A DNA stretch of 64,000 nt, taken from NCBI GenBank assembly GCA_038524795.1, contig JBCBIJ010000003.1, positions 186,001 to 250,000 on the forward strand, in the 5' to 3' direction. Below the pieces are notes generated by a model. It saw nothing but the letters and a program-made list of their open reading frames with translations, was not told the DNA's origin and searched no databases. The translations under genes were made by a program, and so were the position numbers. How positions within the stretch are numbered: the stretch's first letter is position 1; each line of letters begins with the position of its first letter. The DNA comes from CALBPI01 sp038524795. GTDB taxonomy: Bacteria; Pseudomonadota; Gammaproteobacteria; Steroidobacterales; Woeseiaceae. Below, one piece after another: positions 33,668 through 43,218 of the stretch.

Positions 33668-34987
33668 ATGGCAGAGCATTTATTCAAGCGCGGACAAACT
33701 TGGTACGTGCGGCTGGCCGTTCCGCGGTCACTGCAAGAGGCTGTCGGCAGGACGGAGATTCAACGGACCACCGGGACGAGAGACCTAGCCGAGGCGAAGC
33801 GGCGGCGCCACGAGATTCTCGCCGGAATACACCGGGAGATCGGTCTCACGGTCCGAGCCTTTCGGACCGACCTGAAGTCGCCCGATGGACTTGCTGCAAG
33901 CGTGGAGTCCATTCGCGAGGAATACCTTCGGGGAAACATCGATCACGAGAACGCACACGTCCAGGCCGATCACGTAATCGAGGAGCACCTGAATCGCAAC
34001 AGCCTTTCGATGTATGACGAAAACGTGCCCGAGGCCGCACAGCGTCGCGTCCGGGCCGCTTACAGGACAGCCCTGGATGTCGACTACCGGCCGCTCTCGC
34101 AGCTCGTTGAAACGTACCTGAAGGAGTACCAGGGCACCGTTGCGGTGAGCACCTATCGCTCCCGGTCTCGCTTCCTCAGTGAGTTTGTCGGGTGGGCAGG
34201 CAGAAGCCGTACCGCCGAGGAGGTTTCCCGCAGAGTCACCGGGCAATACTTCGCGGAGGTAATCCAGCCCAAGAGTCTGAGCGTCTCATCAAAGAGGTCG
34301 ATGCTGAGCTCGCTAAGTGCATTCTGGAAGTGGCTGATCAAGAGAGGCTTCTACGAGAAGCAGAATCCGTGGTCAGGCTTCTACTCGGATGCTCGGGGCA
34401 AGGACGGCAAGACATCTGACGAAGTCGTGAGGCGTCCGTGGCTGCCCAGTGAGCTCGCTCGCATTGAGCTTTGCCCTAAGGACGACATCAAGTACCTAAC
34501 GATGAAGATTGCACAGTACAGCGGAATGCGCCTGGAAGAGATCGCGAGCCTACGAAAAGAAGATGTCCTTCTGGAAGAAGGCATGTTTGTAGTTCGGAAA
34601 GGGAAGACCGCCAACGCACGCCGACATGTGCCAATACACCCAGCGATAGAGGCCCTGGTAAAGCACTGGATGGAACGCTCAGGCGACAAGTACCTGCTAC
34701 CTGAGCTTAAGCGCGGCGGGCCCGACAAAAAGCGCAGTCACTACCTTGGGAAGAACGATCTTGGGCCTTGGATTCGAGAGACCATTAGCGATCATCCTGG
34801 CGTGGTGTTTCACTCTTTGCGGAACACGTTCACCACACGCGCAGAGCAGCTAGGAATTCCCGAGCCGACCGTGCAGTTGATTATTGGCCACGCCCGCCAA
34901 TCCCTGACGTACGGGCTCTATAGCAGAGACCCCGGCTTCGAGCTGCTGAGAGACGCGATTAGGAAGATTGATTTCCCCGAGCCTTAG
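33668..34987 (+). CDS. Tyrosine-type site-specific integrase
   Basis: 439 residues from ATG 33668 (the frame is open further upstream but the N-terminal domain MAEHLFKRGQTWYVRLAVPR starts here, DUF6538-like). A core-binding SAM-like domain spans about 150-250 (YLKEYQGTVAVSTYRSRSRF). The catalytic domain has Arg in YSGMRLEEIASL, HSLRNTF (HxxR), GHAR, and the Tyr nucleophile in TYGLYSR, so the active-site set is complete. It cuts and rejoins DNA at the attachment site. The gene starts 91 bp from the tRNA 3'-end copy C, supporting its role in insertion at tRNA-Met. Confidence 0.92.
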   Translation: MAEHLFKRGQTWYVRLAVPRSLQEAVGRTEIQRTTGTRDLAEAKRRRHEILAGIHREIGLTVRAFRTDLKSPDGLAASVESIREEYLRGNIDHENAHVQADHVIEEHLNRNSLSMYDENVPEAAQRRVRAAYRTALDVDYRPLSQLVETYLKEYQGTVAVSTYRSRSRFLSEFVGWAGRSRTAEEVSRRVTGQYFAEVIQPKSLSVSSKRSMLSSLSAFWKWLIKRGFYEKQNPWSGFYSDARGKDGKTSDEVVRRPWLPSELARIELCPKDDIKYLTMKIAQYSGMRLEEIASLRKEDVLLEEGMFVVRKGKTANARRHVPIHPAIEALVKHWMERSGDKYLLPELKRGGPDKKRSHYLGKNDLGPWIRETISDHPGVVFHSLRNTFTTRAEQLGIPEPTVQLIIGHARQSLTYGLYSRDPGFELLRDAIRKIDFPEP

Positions 34988-35348
34988 ACAGCTTGCCGAA
35001 GCTCAGCCCAAAACGTTGAGCTGCAAAAATCCGAGCACCTTACTTTACGAACACTCGTTGGCGTTCCCCCCGTACCCCCTCCCAATCCTGCAGCGACCGG
35101 CGAACCCCGGATAGCTGCCTACCGGCGCGAGCTTGTGCGCGATACGTGGCGGGGCGATCCCCACGATCAGCACCTTCCTATTTAGATCAATGGCTTGGGC
35201 CCGCTCTGCTACAGAGCTGCAACAGAAAAGCCGCCAAACAGGTCGCACAATCGCCGCCCAGATCGGCCATTAGCGCGGGCGGGCGGGGCCCTGTGCGTGG
35301 GCTCATCCCCGGCCTCCCTATTGTTTTCGGCCTGGGTCGCGTCCAACA
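34988..35348. other. Intergenic between the integrase and a convergent gene
   Basis: About 360 bp. A 67-codon minus-strand frame (35045-35248) reads protein-like at its C-terminus (CRIGRGYGGNANECS) but has no ribosome site; it may be a remnant. No terminator or repeat is evident. Confidence 0.3.
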
Positions 35349-36077
35349 CTAGAGTCCAAGCAACGACCCAAAGAACCTCAGAACGTGGTCCATCAAGCCG
35401 GCAAGGAAGCTACCTGCTCCCAAAACCACCTCGGGAACCGTCGCAAACGTGATTCCAAGGAATATCCAGGCGACGCCAACGATCTCCTTTGGCACCAACC
35501 GAACGACCTCCTGCCTCGCGACCTCCTTGATGTTTCCGACCTCGGTGGCCAGCTGGCCTCTTACTTGCTCGACTTTGTCATCAATCTTCCCAAGCTTCTT
35601 GTTGGTCTCTTTGCTGTCTTCCGAGAGTCTCCCGGCTAACCCACGAACCGAATCCTCTACGTCCGCAAGACGCTGCTCGATCGTCCGCATGCCAGGCGCC
35701 GCATGGCCTTGCTGAGCCGTTATCTCCATGCCCTGGGAGTTCACGTTCGCATCCATCGAATGGAGCGGCGCCTCCTTTTCCTTGAAGATCGGCATGTCAC
35801 GAAAAAAACCTATTGCGTTCTCGACCAGGTAGGCTCCCAGTGAGCCTTGGTTTGTAGATCGGAGTCTGGTGTTGATTCCGGCGATGATCGCAGCAATTCC
35901 GGCCACGTCTAGCACCCACCCCGCGAAACGAATCTCGTCCTCCGGGTCGGTGCACTCGGAAAAGGCAGCACAAAGCCAGTCGCCGGAAACAAACGACAAG
36001 GCGTACACCGCAATAAACACCCAAAACGCTCCGTAGTCCTTAAACCACTCTCGGCACCGAACTAAGAAACGTCTCAC
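35349..36077 (-). CDS. Membrane protein with central coiled coil, unknown
   Basis: 242 residues. Two membrane helices lie near the N-terminus (FWVFIAVYALSFVSGDWLCA and VLDVAGIAAIIAGI), then about 120 soluble residues with a heptad-like coiled coil (IEQRLADVEDSVRGLAGRL through KIDDKVEQVRGQLATEVGNI), and a hydrophobic C-terminus (GVAWIFLGITFATVPEVVL, then FLAGLMDHVLRFFGSLLG). The design is that of a membrane sensor or effector that oligomerises. It lies 134 bp downstream of a HEPN-like gene on the same strand. Membrane proteins paired with HEPN proteins are common in phage-defence loci; that reading is inference. Confidence 0.55.
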   Translation of the reverse strand: MRRFLVRCREWFKDYGAFWVFIAVYALSFVSGDWLCAAFSECTDPEDEIRFAGWVLDVAGIAAIIAGINTRLRSTNQGSLGAYLVENAIGFFRDMPIFKEKEAPLHSMDANVNSQGMEITAQQGHAAPGMRTIEQRLADVEDSVRGLAGRLSEDSKETNKKLGKIDDKVEQVRGQLATEVGNIKEVARQEVVRLVPKEIVGVAWIFLGITFATVPEVVLGAGSFLAGLMDHVLRFFGSLLGL

Positions 36078-36211
36078 GACCAGGGACGCCAGACTAAGAA
36101 ATTAGGGTCTTGCATGGCTTTATATTATCGCAGGCGTCGACAAGGCCTGCGACGCAACCGAACATGACCGCAGCGTTACCGCCCCGGCAACCGTCACCGG
36201 CACCAACAGGC

Positions 36212-37288
36212 TCACTCGGTGAATCGGTCTCCATCTAAGTGTTCAGAGAAGCTGGGCCAGATGTAGCCCCTCGCGATAACTTCCTGCAGACAGGCAAGCA
36301 AGACTCGAAATCCAAACTCGATGGGATCGAGGACTTTCTTGTGGGTGGGCCAAACGCCTGGGTCAAGGATTTCCTCCGCCATTGGGTGCAACAGGTCGAA
36401 TCCCCCGTGAACAAGTGAACTCCTCCGGTCATAGAGTTCGCGCATCTGCGACTTCAAGTACTTTTTCTGTTTGCTGTTTGGTCTCAACAGTAGCTCTATC
36501 CTCTTTTGCATCACGCGCAGATTCTCACCAGACTTGGTGTCGAGCAGTGTCTCGAGTGCGAAGAAGAGCCAAAGAACAATGACTGGAGACATCTCAAGTT
36601 GAGCAATATGCAGTAGGGCAAAGAGAACCCTCTCGCCTGGCGTCCTTGGGACTTGTGTCACTCCAGCTCTGTTGGCGGAGAACCAAGCATGGACCTGGTG
36701 TACAGGGAGAGTCCTGACATGCGGCCACTTCTCTAGGTTTGTATCGACGAAAGCAATGTCGAATTGGCCGCCGGACAGGTCTAGCGTATGTACTCTACTG
36801 CTCGATCTCTCTCCTTTTCTCCTGATCGCTGCCCAGTACATATCCCCTGCACCAGGAGCACTGAGATTAGAGATCAGGAACACGTCGTGAAGAATGCTCT
36901 CCACGACCGCTATATGCTCCCTATCTGTGGGAAAGGGCCTGCCCGAACGCGAGCTAATCGCGACTCTCGTCCTGTGGCGGGGAAACCCGGCATCCACTGG
37001 GTTGGCGCCATGAACTTCGATTTGCTCAACAGCCTTGTGCGCCAAAGTGACTTTCTTAGCCACGCCGGACCAATCGAATGAAACTTCGAATTGAGTCTCG
37101 AACGCCTCAACCTCGATAGTCGAAAGGACCGACTCAATCTGTCTCCATGTCTCGGCATAAGTCTTGCCGGTGTGGTCCCAACCCGGGTCTTCATAGTTGA
37201 ACCCTGGACTCGTAACCTCTATCCAGAAACTTCTTTTCTCATCCGCCACGGAATTCGCTCGTTGAGTCTTCCACGCGAGGGACCGCAC
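36212..37288 (-). CDS. HEPN-domain (Apea-like) protein
   Basis: 358 residues. The N-terminal ~220 residues show no known motif. The C-terminal ~130 are helical and match the Apea-like HEPN pattern: LWLFFALETLLDTKSGEN, a region of basic residues (KRIELLLRPNSKQKKY), then LYDRRSSLVHGG. RSSLVH is the R-x4-H motif of HEPN ribonucleases, so the protein may cleave RNA. HEPN proteins act in toxin-antitoxin and abortive phage defence and can also be inactive binders. It sits in the island beside a membrane/coiled-coil gene. The start at 37288 is tentative. Confidence 0.6.
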   Translation of the reverse strand: MRSLAWKTQRANSVADEKRSFWIEVTSPGFNYEDPGWDHTGKTYAETWRQIESVLSTIEVEAFETQFEVSFDWSGVAKKVTLAHKAVEQIEVHGANPVDAGFPRHRTRVAISSRSGRPFPTDREHIAVVESILHDVFLISNLSAPGAGDMYWAAIRRKGERSSSRVHTLDLSGGQFDIAFVDTNLEKWPHVRTLPVHQVHAWFSANRAGVTQVPRTPGERVLFALLHIAQLEMSPVIVLWLFFALETLLDTKSGENLRVMQKRIELLLRPNSKQKKYLKSQMRELYDRRSSLVHGGFDLLHPMAEEILDPGVWPTHKKVLDPIEFGFRVLLACLQEVIARGYIWPSFSEHLDGDRFTE

Positions 37289-37922
37289 CTTCAGCGCAGC
37301 CCGGCGGCGTCGTTGGCCCCCGGCTTTAGGAGACGTCTACTACAGTGACAACCCATCCGTCCACGTAGGTCGGCTCCAACGTGCGGCGACCTGCGGTCCT
37401 GCCTCGTCAGCGCGCACATCCTATGGTCCAAACTTGTCCTAGCTAAGCGGAGGATTCCAACGGACCCTGTACCTGTGAATTAACCGGAGCCTTTCGGCTC
37501 CTCCACGGTGACCCAGAGCAACGTGATGCACCGCTCAGGTTGCCTACAGGTTACCTGCCCGCGACATATGGCCCGACCATTGTGAACCATTCGGCGGCGG
37601 AAGTGAGAAACATAGCAGGTCGGCAAGCAAAACAACCGCGTACCAGGCACACGGATCGCGCCGCAAATTTGGCCTTGAAGACTGCGCAGATCGATGAACC
37701 AACCTGTCCAACCGAACCCCAAAGCGACAACCCGAGCGTGGCTATGCAGGCGACGCACCGGTTTACGTTGGGCCTGCCATACAAGCGTGTTTACTGACTC
37801 GAGTAGCGGCAAGAGCGGCGTGTGTGGAATCAAGCCCATTTGTAAACAAAACCCCCATATGGTTTGGTCGTGGGGTGCTGGAGGGGGAATACCCATGATC
37901 TGACAACGATTGGACACCCGCT
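37289..37922 (+). promoter_or_regulatory. Upstream region of the second Rhs gene, with the shared element at 37607-37678
   Basis: About 630 bp without a convincing gene, separating the HEPN gene and the divergent Rhs gene. The part 37607-37678 aligns with 16731-16802 upstream of the first Rhs gene at about four of five bases. The distance to the start codon is about 245 bp here and 78 bp there. The remaining sequence holds short frames that do not look like protein. Confidence 0.4.
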
Positions 37923-40900
37923 ATGGCTCGTTCGACCTCCGCTAGCACCTGGCGACTTGGCCCCCTGGCCGTCGTTCTCTCTGCCTGCTGCCTGTACTTG
38001 GTGCCGCACTCCGCGGCCGCCGATGGCCCGCCCGGCTGGACCTGCGGGCCGTACAACCTGTTCTGCAGCTTCTGGCCGCAAACGACGGACCCGTGCGATG
38101 CCGACTTCTTTCAAACAGAAGTTTTTCCAAACATCTACACCTGCCGATTCGACCCGGTCTTCTACGAGCCTGAAGACGACTTAGACATCCCTGCCCCCAT
38201 TGTCGGCAACATGGAAATCGGCACGGCGGATGCCGTTTCCGAAAACTTAGGCCTGCCGTCTTGCCGTGCCGATACCAACAGCCAGGGGTCGGCACTGGTC
38301 GGCAACCCGATCAACCCGCTCATTCGCAACAAGGTCCAGTACGAAGTCGATTTCGTGGGCGCGGGTCGACTACCACTCACGTTCGGCCGGGTGTTCAACA
38401 GCAAGGCGGCGAGCGTCAGCAACTCGGGTTCGACATGGCCCGCCGTTGGCAGGAAATGGGACATCGCCCTGCCGCGGCTGCAATTGTGGACACCTCCCGG
38501 TGAGCCGGCAGGCACCGAAGGGCTGATTAACGTGCGGCCCGACGGGCAGACCGTCCGCTACATCAACCGACACAGCGCCACCAGCGGCATGGACGTCTAT
38601 GTCCGCATCAACGGTGAGATTGGCGGAATCCTGCAAAACTCCACCGGTGGCTGGATTCGGCAGGACGGTACGCGAACGGAGCGCTACGACAGCTACGGGC
38701 GGATTCGGCTGCTTACCGATACACACGGCGAGTACCTGAAGTACGACTACACGGATGCGGCGCAACGCTACCCCTACCGTATCCGCCACAGCTCAGGCCG
38801 CATACTCAACATGGCCTTCAAGAGCAACGGCCAGCTCGACTACATCATCCTGCCGACGGGTGAGTACATCTACTACACGCATCACTCGAGCGGGAACTTG
38901 TCCAGCGTCGATTACCCGCACACCGCAAGCCAGCGTGCGGTACGCCAGTATTTCTACGAGAAGGCCGGTTTCCCCGACCATCTGACCCGCATCGTCGACG
39001 AGACGGGCCGCACACACCTCTGGACTTACGACTCGCAAGGCGATGCCGTATCGAGCGAGCGACTTAACGGCGTCGACAAGACACAGATCGTGGCTGAGAG
39101 CGTCTCGGGCTCGACAACCTCGGTTCTCGTTCGCAACCCGCTGGGCCGCGAGACCACGTACCGCCACGAGCTAACCGCCGGCAACAAAAAACTCGTCAAT
39201 GTCGAGGGCTATGCGATCGGCAACTGCGCCGCGAGCCTGCGCTCGATGACCTACGACGCCAATGGCTACTACGAATCGACCACCGACGCGGAAGGCAATG
39301 TCGTCCACTACGACTACGACGAGCTCGGCAACCTAAAACAGATTAAGGAAGCACCGGGAACGCTCGACGAGCGCACCACCGACTACGACTTTCATCCGAA
39401 CCTCGACCTGCCGGAGCGCATTGAGAACGCGATTCAAAAGACCGAAATCGAGTACGACGACCCGACTGGCCTACCCGAATCGGTCAAGATCACGAGCAAG
39501 GTTGCCAACGGCACGACCAGCCCGATCCGTGAGTCGCAGATCAGCTACCAGACACAGACGACGTCGGAACAGACCGAGATGGTCACCCAGATCGTGCTAG
39601 ACGGCCCTCGTACGGATGTGAATGACGTAACAACGATCAACTACAACGCCACAACGGGCAACGCCACCAGCATCGTCAACGCCGTTGGCCACACCATCCA
39701 GCTCCAGAACCACGACGCTGCCGGCCGCGTGCAACGGATCATCTATCCGAGTGGTCGTAAGATCGAGCTCGACTACCATCCGCGGGGCTGGGTCACCGAG
39801 AAGCGCGACTACGTTGCGTCCCGGCGTATCGACGGCTCAATGGAGTCTCAGATTCGGGTGACGGAATACGAGTATGAGAAGAACGGGCAGCTAAGAAAGA
39901 TCACGTTTCCCGATGGCACCTGGTTCTTCTTCATCTACGACATCTACAACCGACTGGTGCAGATCAACAATCCGATTGAAGAGCACATCATTTTCGACTA
40001 TGACACAGCCGGGAATGTGACGGAGGAGCGGATTGCCCATACGCAGACCACCACCCAATGGGTGGTCATTGGCTACGACCAAGACGGCGAGCCGATCATG
40101 GAGCAGCAGACCACCTACCAGCAGCTAACCGACAAGACGACCGAGTACGACTATGACGCCTTGGACCGCTTGGAGCAGATTACCGACGGCAACAGCAACT
40201 CCACGCTGATCCGATACGACAAGAATGACCTGGTCAAGCTAGTCGAAGACGCGCGAGGCTACCAAACCACACAGCAGTACAACGAGCGCAATGAACTCAA
40301 GACCCAGCTGAATCCCGACGGTGGTGCGGTTGGAACGACCTTTGATGACAACGCGCTGCTCAAGACGGTCGTTGATGCCATCAATGTCACCACGACATAT
40401 ACGCGCAACGGTTTCGGCGAGATCAAAGTGGAGGACAGCCCTGACAGTGGTGTTTGGGAGTACGAGTACGATAGCGCGGGCAACCTAATCCGAGTCGAAG
40501 ATGGTCGCGACCTCGTCACCACCTACACCTATGACGAATTGAACCGGGTCGACACCATCGCGCACCCCGACTATTCGGGCAATACCGCGTTCGCCTACGA
40601 CACCAGTCAGCCCGGCTATCTCGACAGAGTGACCGATTACACCGGCTACACCGACTTTGAGTACAACGAAGCCGGAGAGCTGATCAAGAAAACCGCCCAC
40701 GTGGTCGGCGTCAGCATGGTGACGGAGTACGAGTACGACGTCGCGGGCCGTGTTACACACTCGAAAATGCCGGGCGGCACGGAGCTGTTCTACAGTTACG
40801 ACACTGTCGGCAGAGTCTCACGCATCGAGGTCGATCATCCCTCGTTCAGCCGCCAGGACCTCGTCAACAACATTACCTACAAACCATTTGGCCCTATGCG

Positions 40901-42437
40901 GGGACTGACTCTGGGTAGCGGAGAGACCCGTACGCTGACTTATGACGGCGCCTATCGCCTGAGCCAACTCGTCAGCGGCGCTCATATCCACAAGACATTC
41001 GGCTACGACGCCAACAACAACATCACCAGCGTCACCGACGGCCTAGGCGCGCCCCTGCGAACGTACGACTACGACGAGATGGATCGGCTTGACTATCACT
41101 CCGGCGTCGATGGTGTCTTCGAGTATGGGTACGACGCCAACGGGAATCGTACGCGCAAGAACTCGACGTTCGACAACTACTTCTATGCCGCCAACACCAA
41201 CCGCCTAGAGAGCGCGCCGGAGTTCAACCTCGACTACAACGAGAACGGGGCAGTCAAGCAGCGCGGCGCTATTGTCTTTGGCATCAACAATCGAAACCGC
41301 CTTTGGCAGACCGCCGATTACAGCATCCCGAAGTATACGAACTACTTCTTCAATACCTTCGGCGAGCGGGTTTACAAGTACGTCCACAATGGCACATTCA
41401 ATCAGCGCTTCGTCTACGGCGGCGGCGGGCAGCTGCTGCACGAGCGAGGCTCACAGGGAACGATCGACTACGTCTATCTGAATGGTCAACCCATCGCGAT
41501 GATCAAGGATGGATCGATCTTCTACCTGCACACCGACCACCTGGGGCGCCCCGAGGTGGCGACGAATTGGGCAGGGGTTGTTGCGTGGTCGATTGAAGCG
41601 AACGCTTGGTCGAGTGATTCGATCTCAGGCGGGCTGACGGTCAACCTCCGATTCCCCGGGCAGTACTATGATGTAGAGAGCGGGCTGCATTACAACTACT
41701 TTCGGTTCTACGATCCGGTGACCGGGCGGTATCTGTCAGCTGACCCAATCGGACTCGCCGGGGGGATGAATCTGTTTGCGTATGCGGGCAGTAACCCGGT
41801 GAATGCGATTGATCCCCTCGGATTAAGTACCGTTGCCGCCCCGGCCCCACCGCCCCCAAGCCTATTCCCTGCATTGGGGGGGTCTGCCACGACAGCGGGC
41901 GGTGCGGGCACTTTAGCCACTGGAGCGGCATGCGTCGCAGGCGCCGGAGTTGTGGGCGTCGCTTTTGGAATCGGCGTAAACCACACGGTCGAACAAACCA
42001 CGGGGCTCTCTATCGGGAACTGGCTCTACAATATGGCCAATTCCGATGAATATGAGGACGAATTCCTCGATCCACTAGTCTTCCCAGACACTGGGGGTAC
42101 GCCTGGTGGTGATCCGGACGAGGACCCAAGTGAAGACAAAAAGAATGCAAGCACGCCGACTGATAGGTACAGGGATATACTTGACCAACGCCACCTTGAT
42201 GCCGCGCGAAGAGAACTGCGCGGAGAAGTGGTGAAGCGAAACTGGCTGGGCAGGCCTTTCGATCACGTACAGGAAGTTCGAAACGCGCAACAGGGCGTTG
42301 CCAACAGAATTGCAGCTATAAACCGCAGGCTTGGTTCTCCATCATCGGGATTAAGCGATGCCGAGCGCGCCGCATTAGTAAGAGAGTTGTCGCAGGCGAG
42401 TCGACTCCTAGATTATTCGAGGCATTTCGTTCCATGA
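37923..42437 (+). CDS. Complete secreted Rhs/YD-repeat toxin (Ntox28-like C-terminus)
   Basis: 1504 residues. A signal peptide (LGPLAVVLSACCLYLVPHSAAA) is followed by a Cys-rich variable segment, a DUF6531-type start (VGNPINPLIRNK, then PLTFGRVFNS), about 1,000 residues of YD repeats and the terminal Rhs core. After NPVNAIDPLGL comes a Pro/Gly-rich linker with a hydrophobic stretch (AACVAGAGVVGVAFGIGV), an acidic spacer, then about 90 residues (HLDAARRELRGEVVKRNWLG, DHVQEVRNAQQGVANRI, SQASRLLDYSRHFVP). This last part resembles, from memory, polymorphic toxin type 28, a family of predicted ribonucleases. The immunity gene overlaps the stop by four bases. Confidence 0.88.
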   Translation: MARSTSASTWRLGPLAVVLSACCLYLVPHSAAADGPPGWTCGPYNLFCSFWPQTTDPCDADFFQTEVFPNIYTCRFDPVFYEPEDDLDIPAPIVGNMEIGTADAVSENLGLPSCRADTNSQGSALVGNPINPLIRNKVQYEVDFVGAGRLPLTFGRVFNSKAASVSNSGSTWPAVGRKWDIALPRLQLWTPPGEPAGTEGLINVRPDGQTVRYINRHSATSGMDVYVRINGEIGGILQNSTGGWIRQDGTRTERYDSYGRIRLLTDTHGEYLKYDYTDAAQRYPYRIRHSSGRILNMAFKSNGQLDYIILPTGEYIYYTHHSSGNLSSVDYPHTASQRAVRQYFYEKAGFPDHLTRIVDETGRTHLWTYDSQGDAVSSERLNGVDKTQIVAESVSGSTTSVLVRNPLGRETTYRHELTAGNKKLVNVEGYAIGNCAASLRSMTYDANGYYESTTDAEGNVVHYDYDELGNLKQIKEAPGTLDERTTDYDFHPNLDLPERIENAIQKTEIEYDDPTGLPESVKITSKVANGTTSPIRESQISYQTQTTSEQTEMVTQIVLDGPRTDVNDVTTINYNATTGNATSIVNAVGHTIQLQNHDAAGRVQRIIYPSGRKIELDYHPRGWVTEKRDYVASRRIDGSMESQIRVTEYEYEKNGQLRKITFPDGTWFFFIYDIYNRLVQINNPIEEHIIFDYDTAGNVTEERIAHTQTTTQWVVIGYDQDGEPIMEQQTTYQQLTDKTTEYDYDALDRLEQITDGNSNSTLIRYDKNDLVKLVEDARGYQTTQQYNERNELKTQLNPDGGAVGTTFDDNALLKTVVDAINVTTTYTRNGFGEIKVEDSPDSGVWEYEYDSAGNLIRVEDGRDLVTTYTYDELNRVDTIAHPDYSGNTAFAYDTSQPGYLDRVTDYTGYTDFEYNEAGELIKKTAHVVGVSMVTEYEYDVAGRVTHSKMPGGTELFYSYDTVGRVSRIEVDHPSFSRQDLVNNITYKPFGPMRGLTLGSGETRTLTYDGAYRLSQLVSGAHIHKTFGYDANNNITSVTDGLGAPLRTYDYDEMDRLDYHSGVDGVFEYGYDANGNRTRKNSTFDNYFYAANTNRLESAPEFNLDYNENGAVKQRGAIVFGINNRNRLWQTADYSIPKYTNYFFNTFGERVYKYVHNGTFNQRFVYGGGGQLLHERGSQGTIDYVYLNGQPIAMIKDGSIFYLHTDHLGRPEVATNWAGVVAWSIEANAWSSDSISGGLTVNLRFPGQYYDVESGLHYNYFRFYDPVTGRYLSADPIGLAGGMNLFAYAGSNPVNAIDPLGLSTVAAPAPPPPSLFPALGGSATTAGGAGTLATGAACVAGAGVVGVAFGIGVNHTVEQTTGLSIGNWLYNMANSDEYEDEFLDPLVFPDTGGTPGGDPDEDPSEDKKNASTPTDRYRDILDQRHLDAARRELRGEVVKRNWLGRPFDHVQEVRNAQQGVANRIAAINRRLGSPSSGLSDAERAALVRELSQASRLLDYSRHFVP
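40177..41826 (+). repeat. Rhs core repeat, copy 2 (pairs with 19141-20790)
   Basis: Gap-free relative of 19141-20790 within the second Rhs gene. Differences are scattered single bases; the protein sequences are nearly the same from QITDGNSNSTLIRY to NPVNAIDP. The left parts of the two genes are much more diverged, so the 3' parts have probably been homogenised by gene conversion or one has recently copied the other. Confidence 0.85.
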
Positions 42438-43042
42438 CCGAAGCTAGTATTGACGAACTTCTTGAAATGGCCCAACGCCGCCGTCTCTCGAAGGCTCAAC
42501 TTGATAGAGCCGCAGAAAGGTTGACCGCGGCCGCTGGCTCTAACAGCGGCGATCTATATGAGATTCTCACGGTTATTGGACTAGCCGGTGATGAGCAATA
42601 CGAGCGTTACGTGGCGCCTTTGGTTGAGTATCGGCAAGACCCGATGATCGCCGCACTGGCGCTGAAGGTTTTGTGCGAATACTGGGGGCTAGCACGAAAG
42701 TACGACCAGGAACTTCAGGGCTTCATCAAGGGTGTCCCTTGGGATTCAGACAACACCGTGCGACTTGCCGCGTTGTCTATTGCTGGAGAGCAACTGAGAG
42801 CGGCGAGGAATGATGGTCTCTTGCTTTTGGTAACTAGGGCATACGGACGAATCCAGAATGACCCTTTTGTGAGGGCAGGCGCCTACTTTGCACTCTCTCG
42901 CGCCGCTGGCCTAGCATGGGCGGACCTGCCTTCGGCAACAAAGCCGCTGAGTATCGATCACGAGCCGTCAAAAACGGTATCCATGTTCCTGCAGGAAAAC
43001 GGCCTACCGGTTCAGCGCCGAGATCAAGGAGATAGCACTTAG
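42434..43042 (+). CDS. Putative immunity protein with HEAT-like helical repeats
   Basis: 202 residues, with ATG inside the stop of the Rhs toxin gene (ATGA), the tight coupling expected of a toxin-immunity pair. The protein is cytosolic and helical, with HEAT-like units: DEQYERYVAPLVEYRQDPMI, then ALALKVLCEYWGL, NTVRLAALSIAGEQLRAARN and DPFVRAGAYFALSRAAGLAW. Soluble HEAT-like scaffolds often neutralise toxins by binding the catalytic domain. A cytosolic location fits a toxin that acts on RNA. It is unrelated to the membrane immunity proteins at 21471 and 25226. Confidence 0.75.
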   Translation: MTEASIDELLEMAQRRRLSKAQLDRAAERLTAAAGSNSGDLYEILTVIGLAGDEQYERYVAPLVEYRQDPMIAALALKVLCEYWGLARKYDQELQGFIKGVPWDSDNTVRLAALSIAGEQLRAARNDGLLLLVTRAYGRIQNDPFVRAGAYFALSRAAGLAWADLPSATKPLSIDHEPSKTVSMFLQENGLPVQRRDQGDST

Positions 43043-43140
43043 CCAGACCGGGCCGGCGGCGGCGATTCCCAAGACCAAGAAAATCCGCCCCCGGGCAACC
43101 TGAGTGGCTGACCTTGAATCAGTGATTTAGGAATTTGGGT

Positions 43141-43158
43141 CACCTCCAGCAGAGACAA
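43141..43158 (+). repeat. 18-bp direct repeat, first copy (second at 43907-43924)
   Basis: CACCTCCAGCAGAGACAA occurs identically at 43141-43158 and 43907-43924. The first 11 bases recur at 44112-44122, and related CCAGCA/CTCCAGCAC bits occur at about 43963 and 44011. The copies bracket the post-Rhs module in the island. They could be iteron-like sites or recombination footprints. Confidence 0.55.
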
Positions 43159-43218
43159 TGTAATTGAGCGCATTTCGTTAGCCGATCCTAGCCCACCTAC
43201 AGAGGCGAACTTGCGGCA

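Noticed and set aside
35045..35248. 67-codon minus-strand frame ending CRIGRGYGGNANECS
   Set aside because: Protein-like at one end only, no start signal; noted as a possible remnant but not called.
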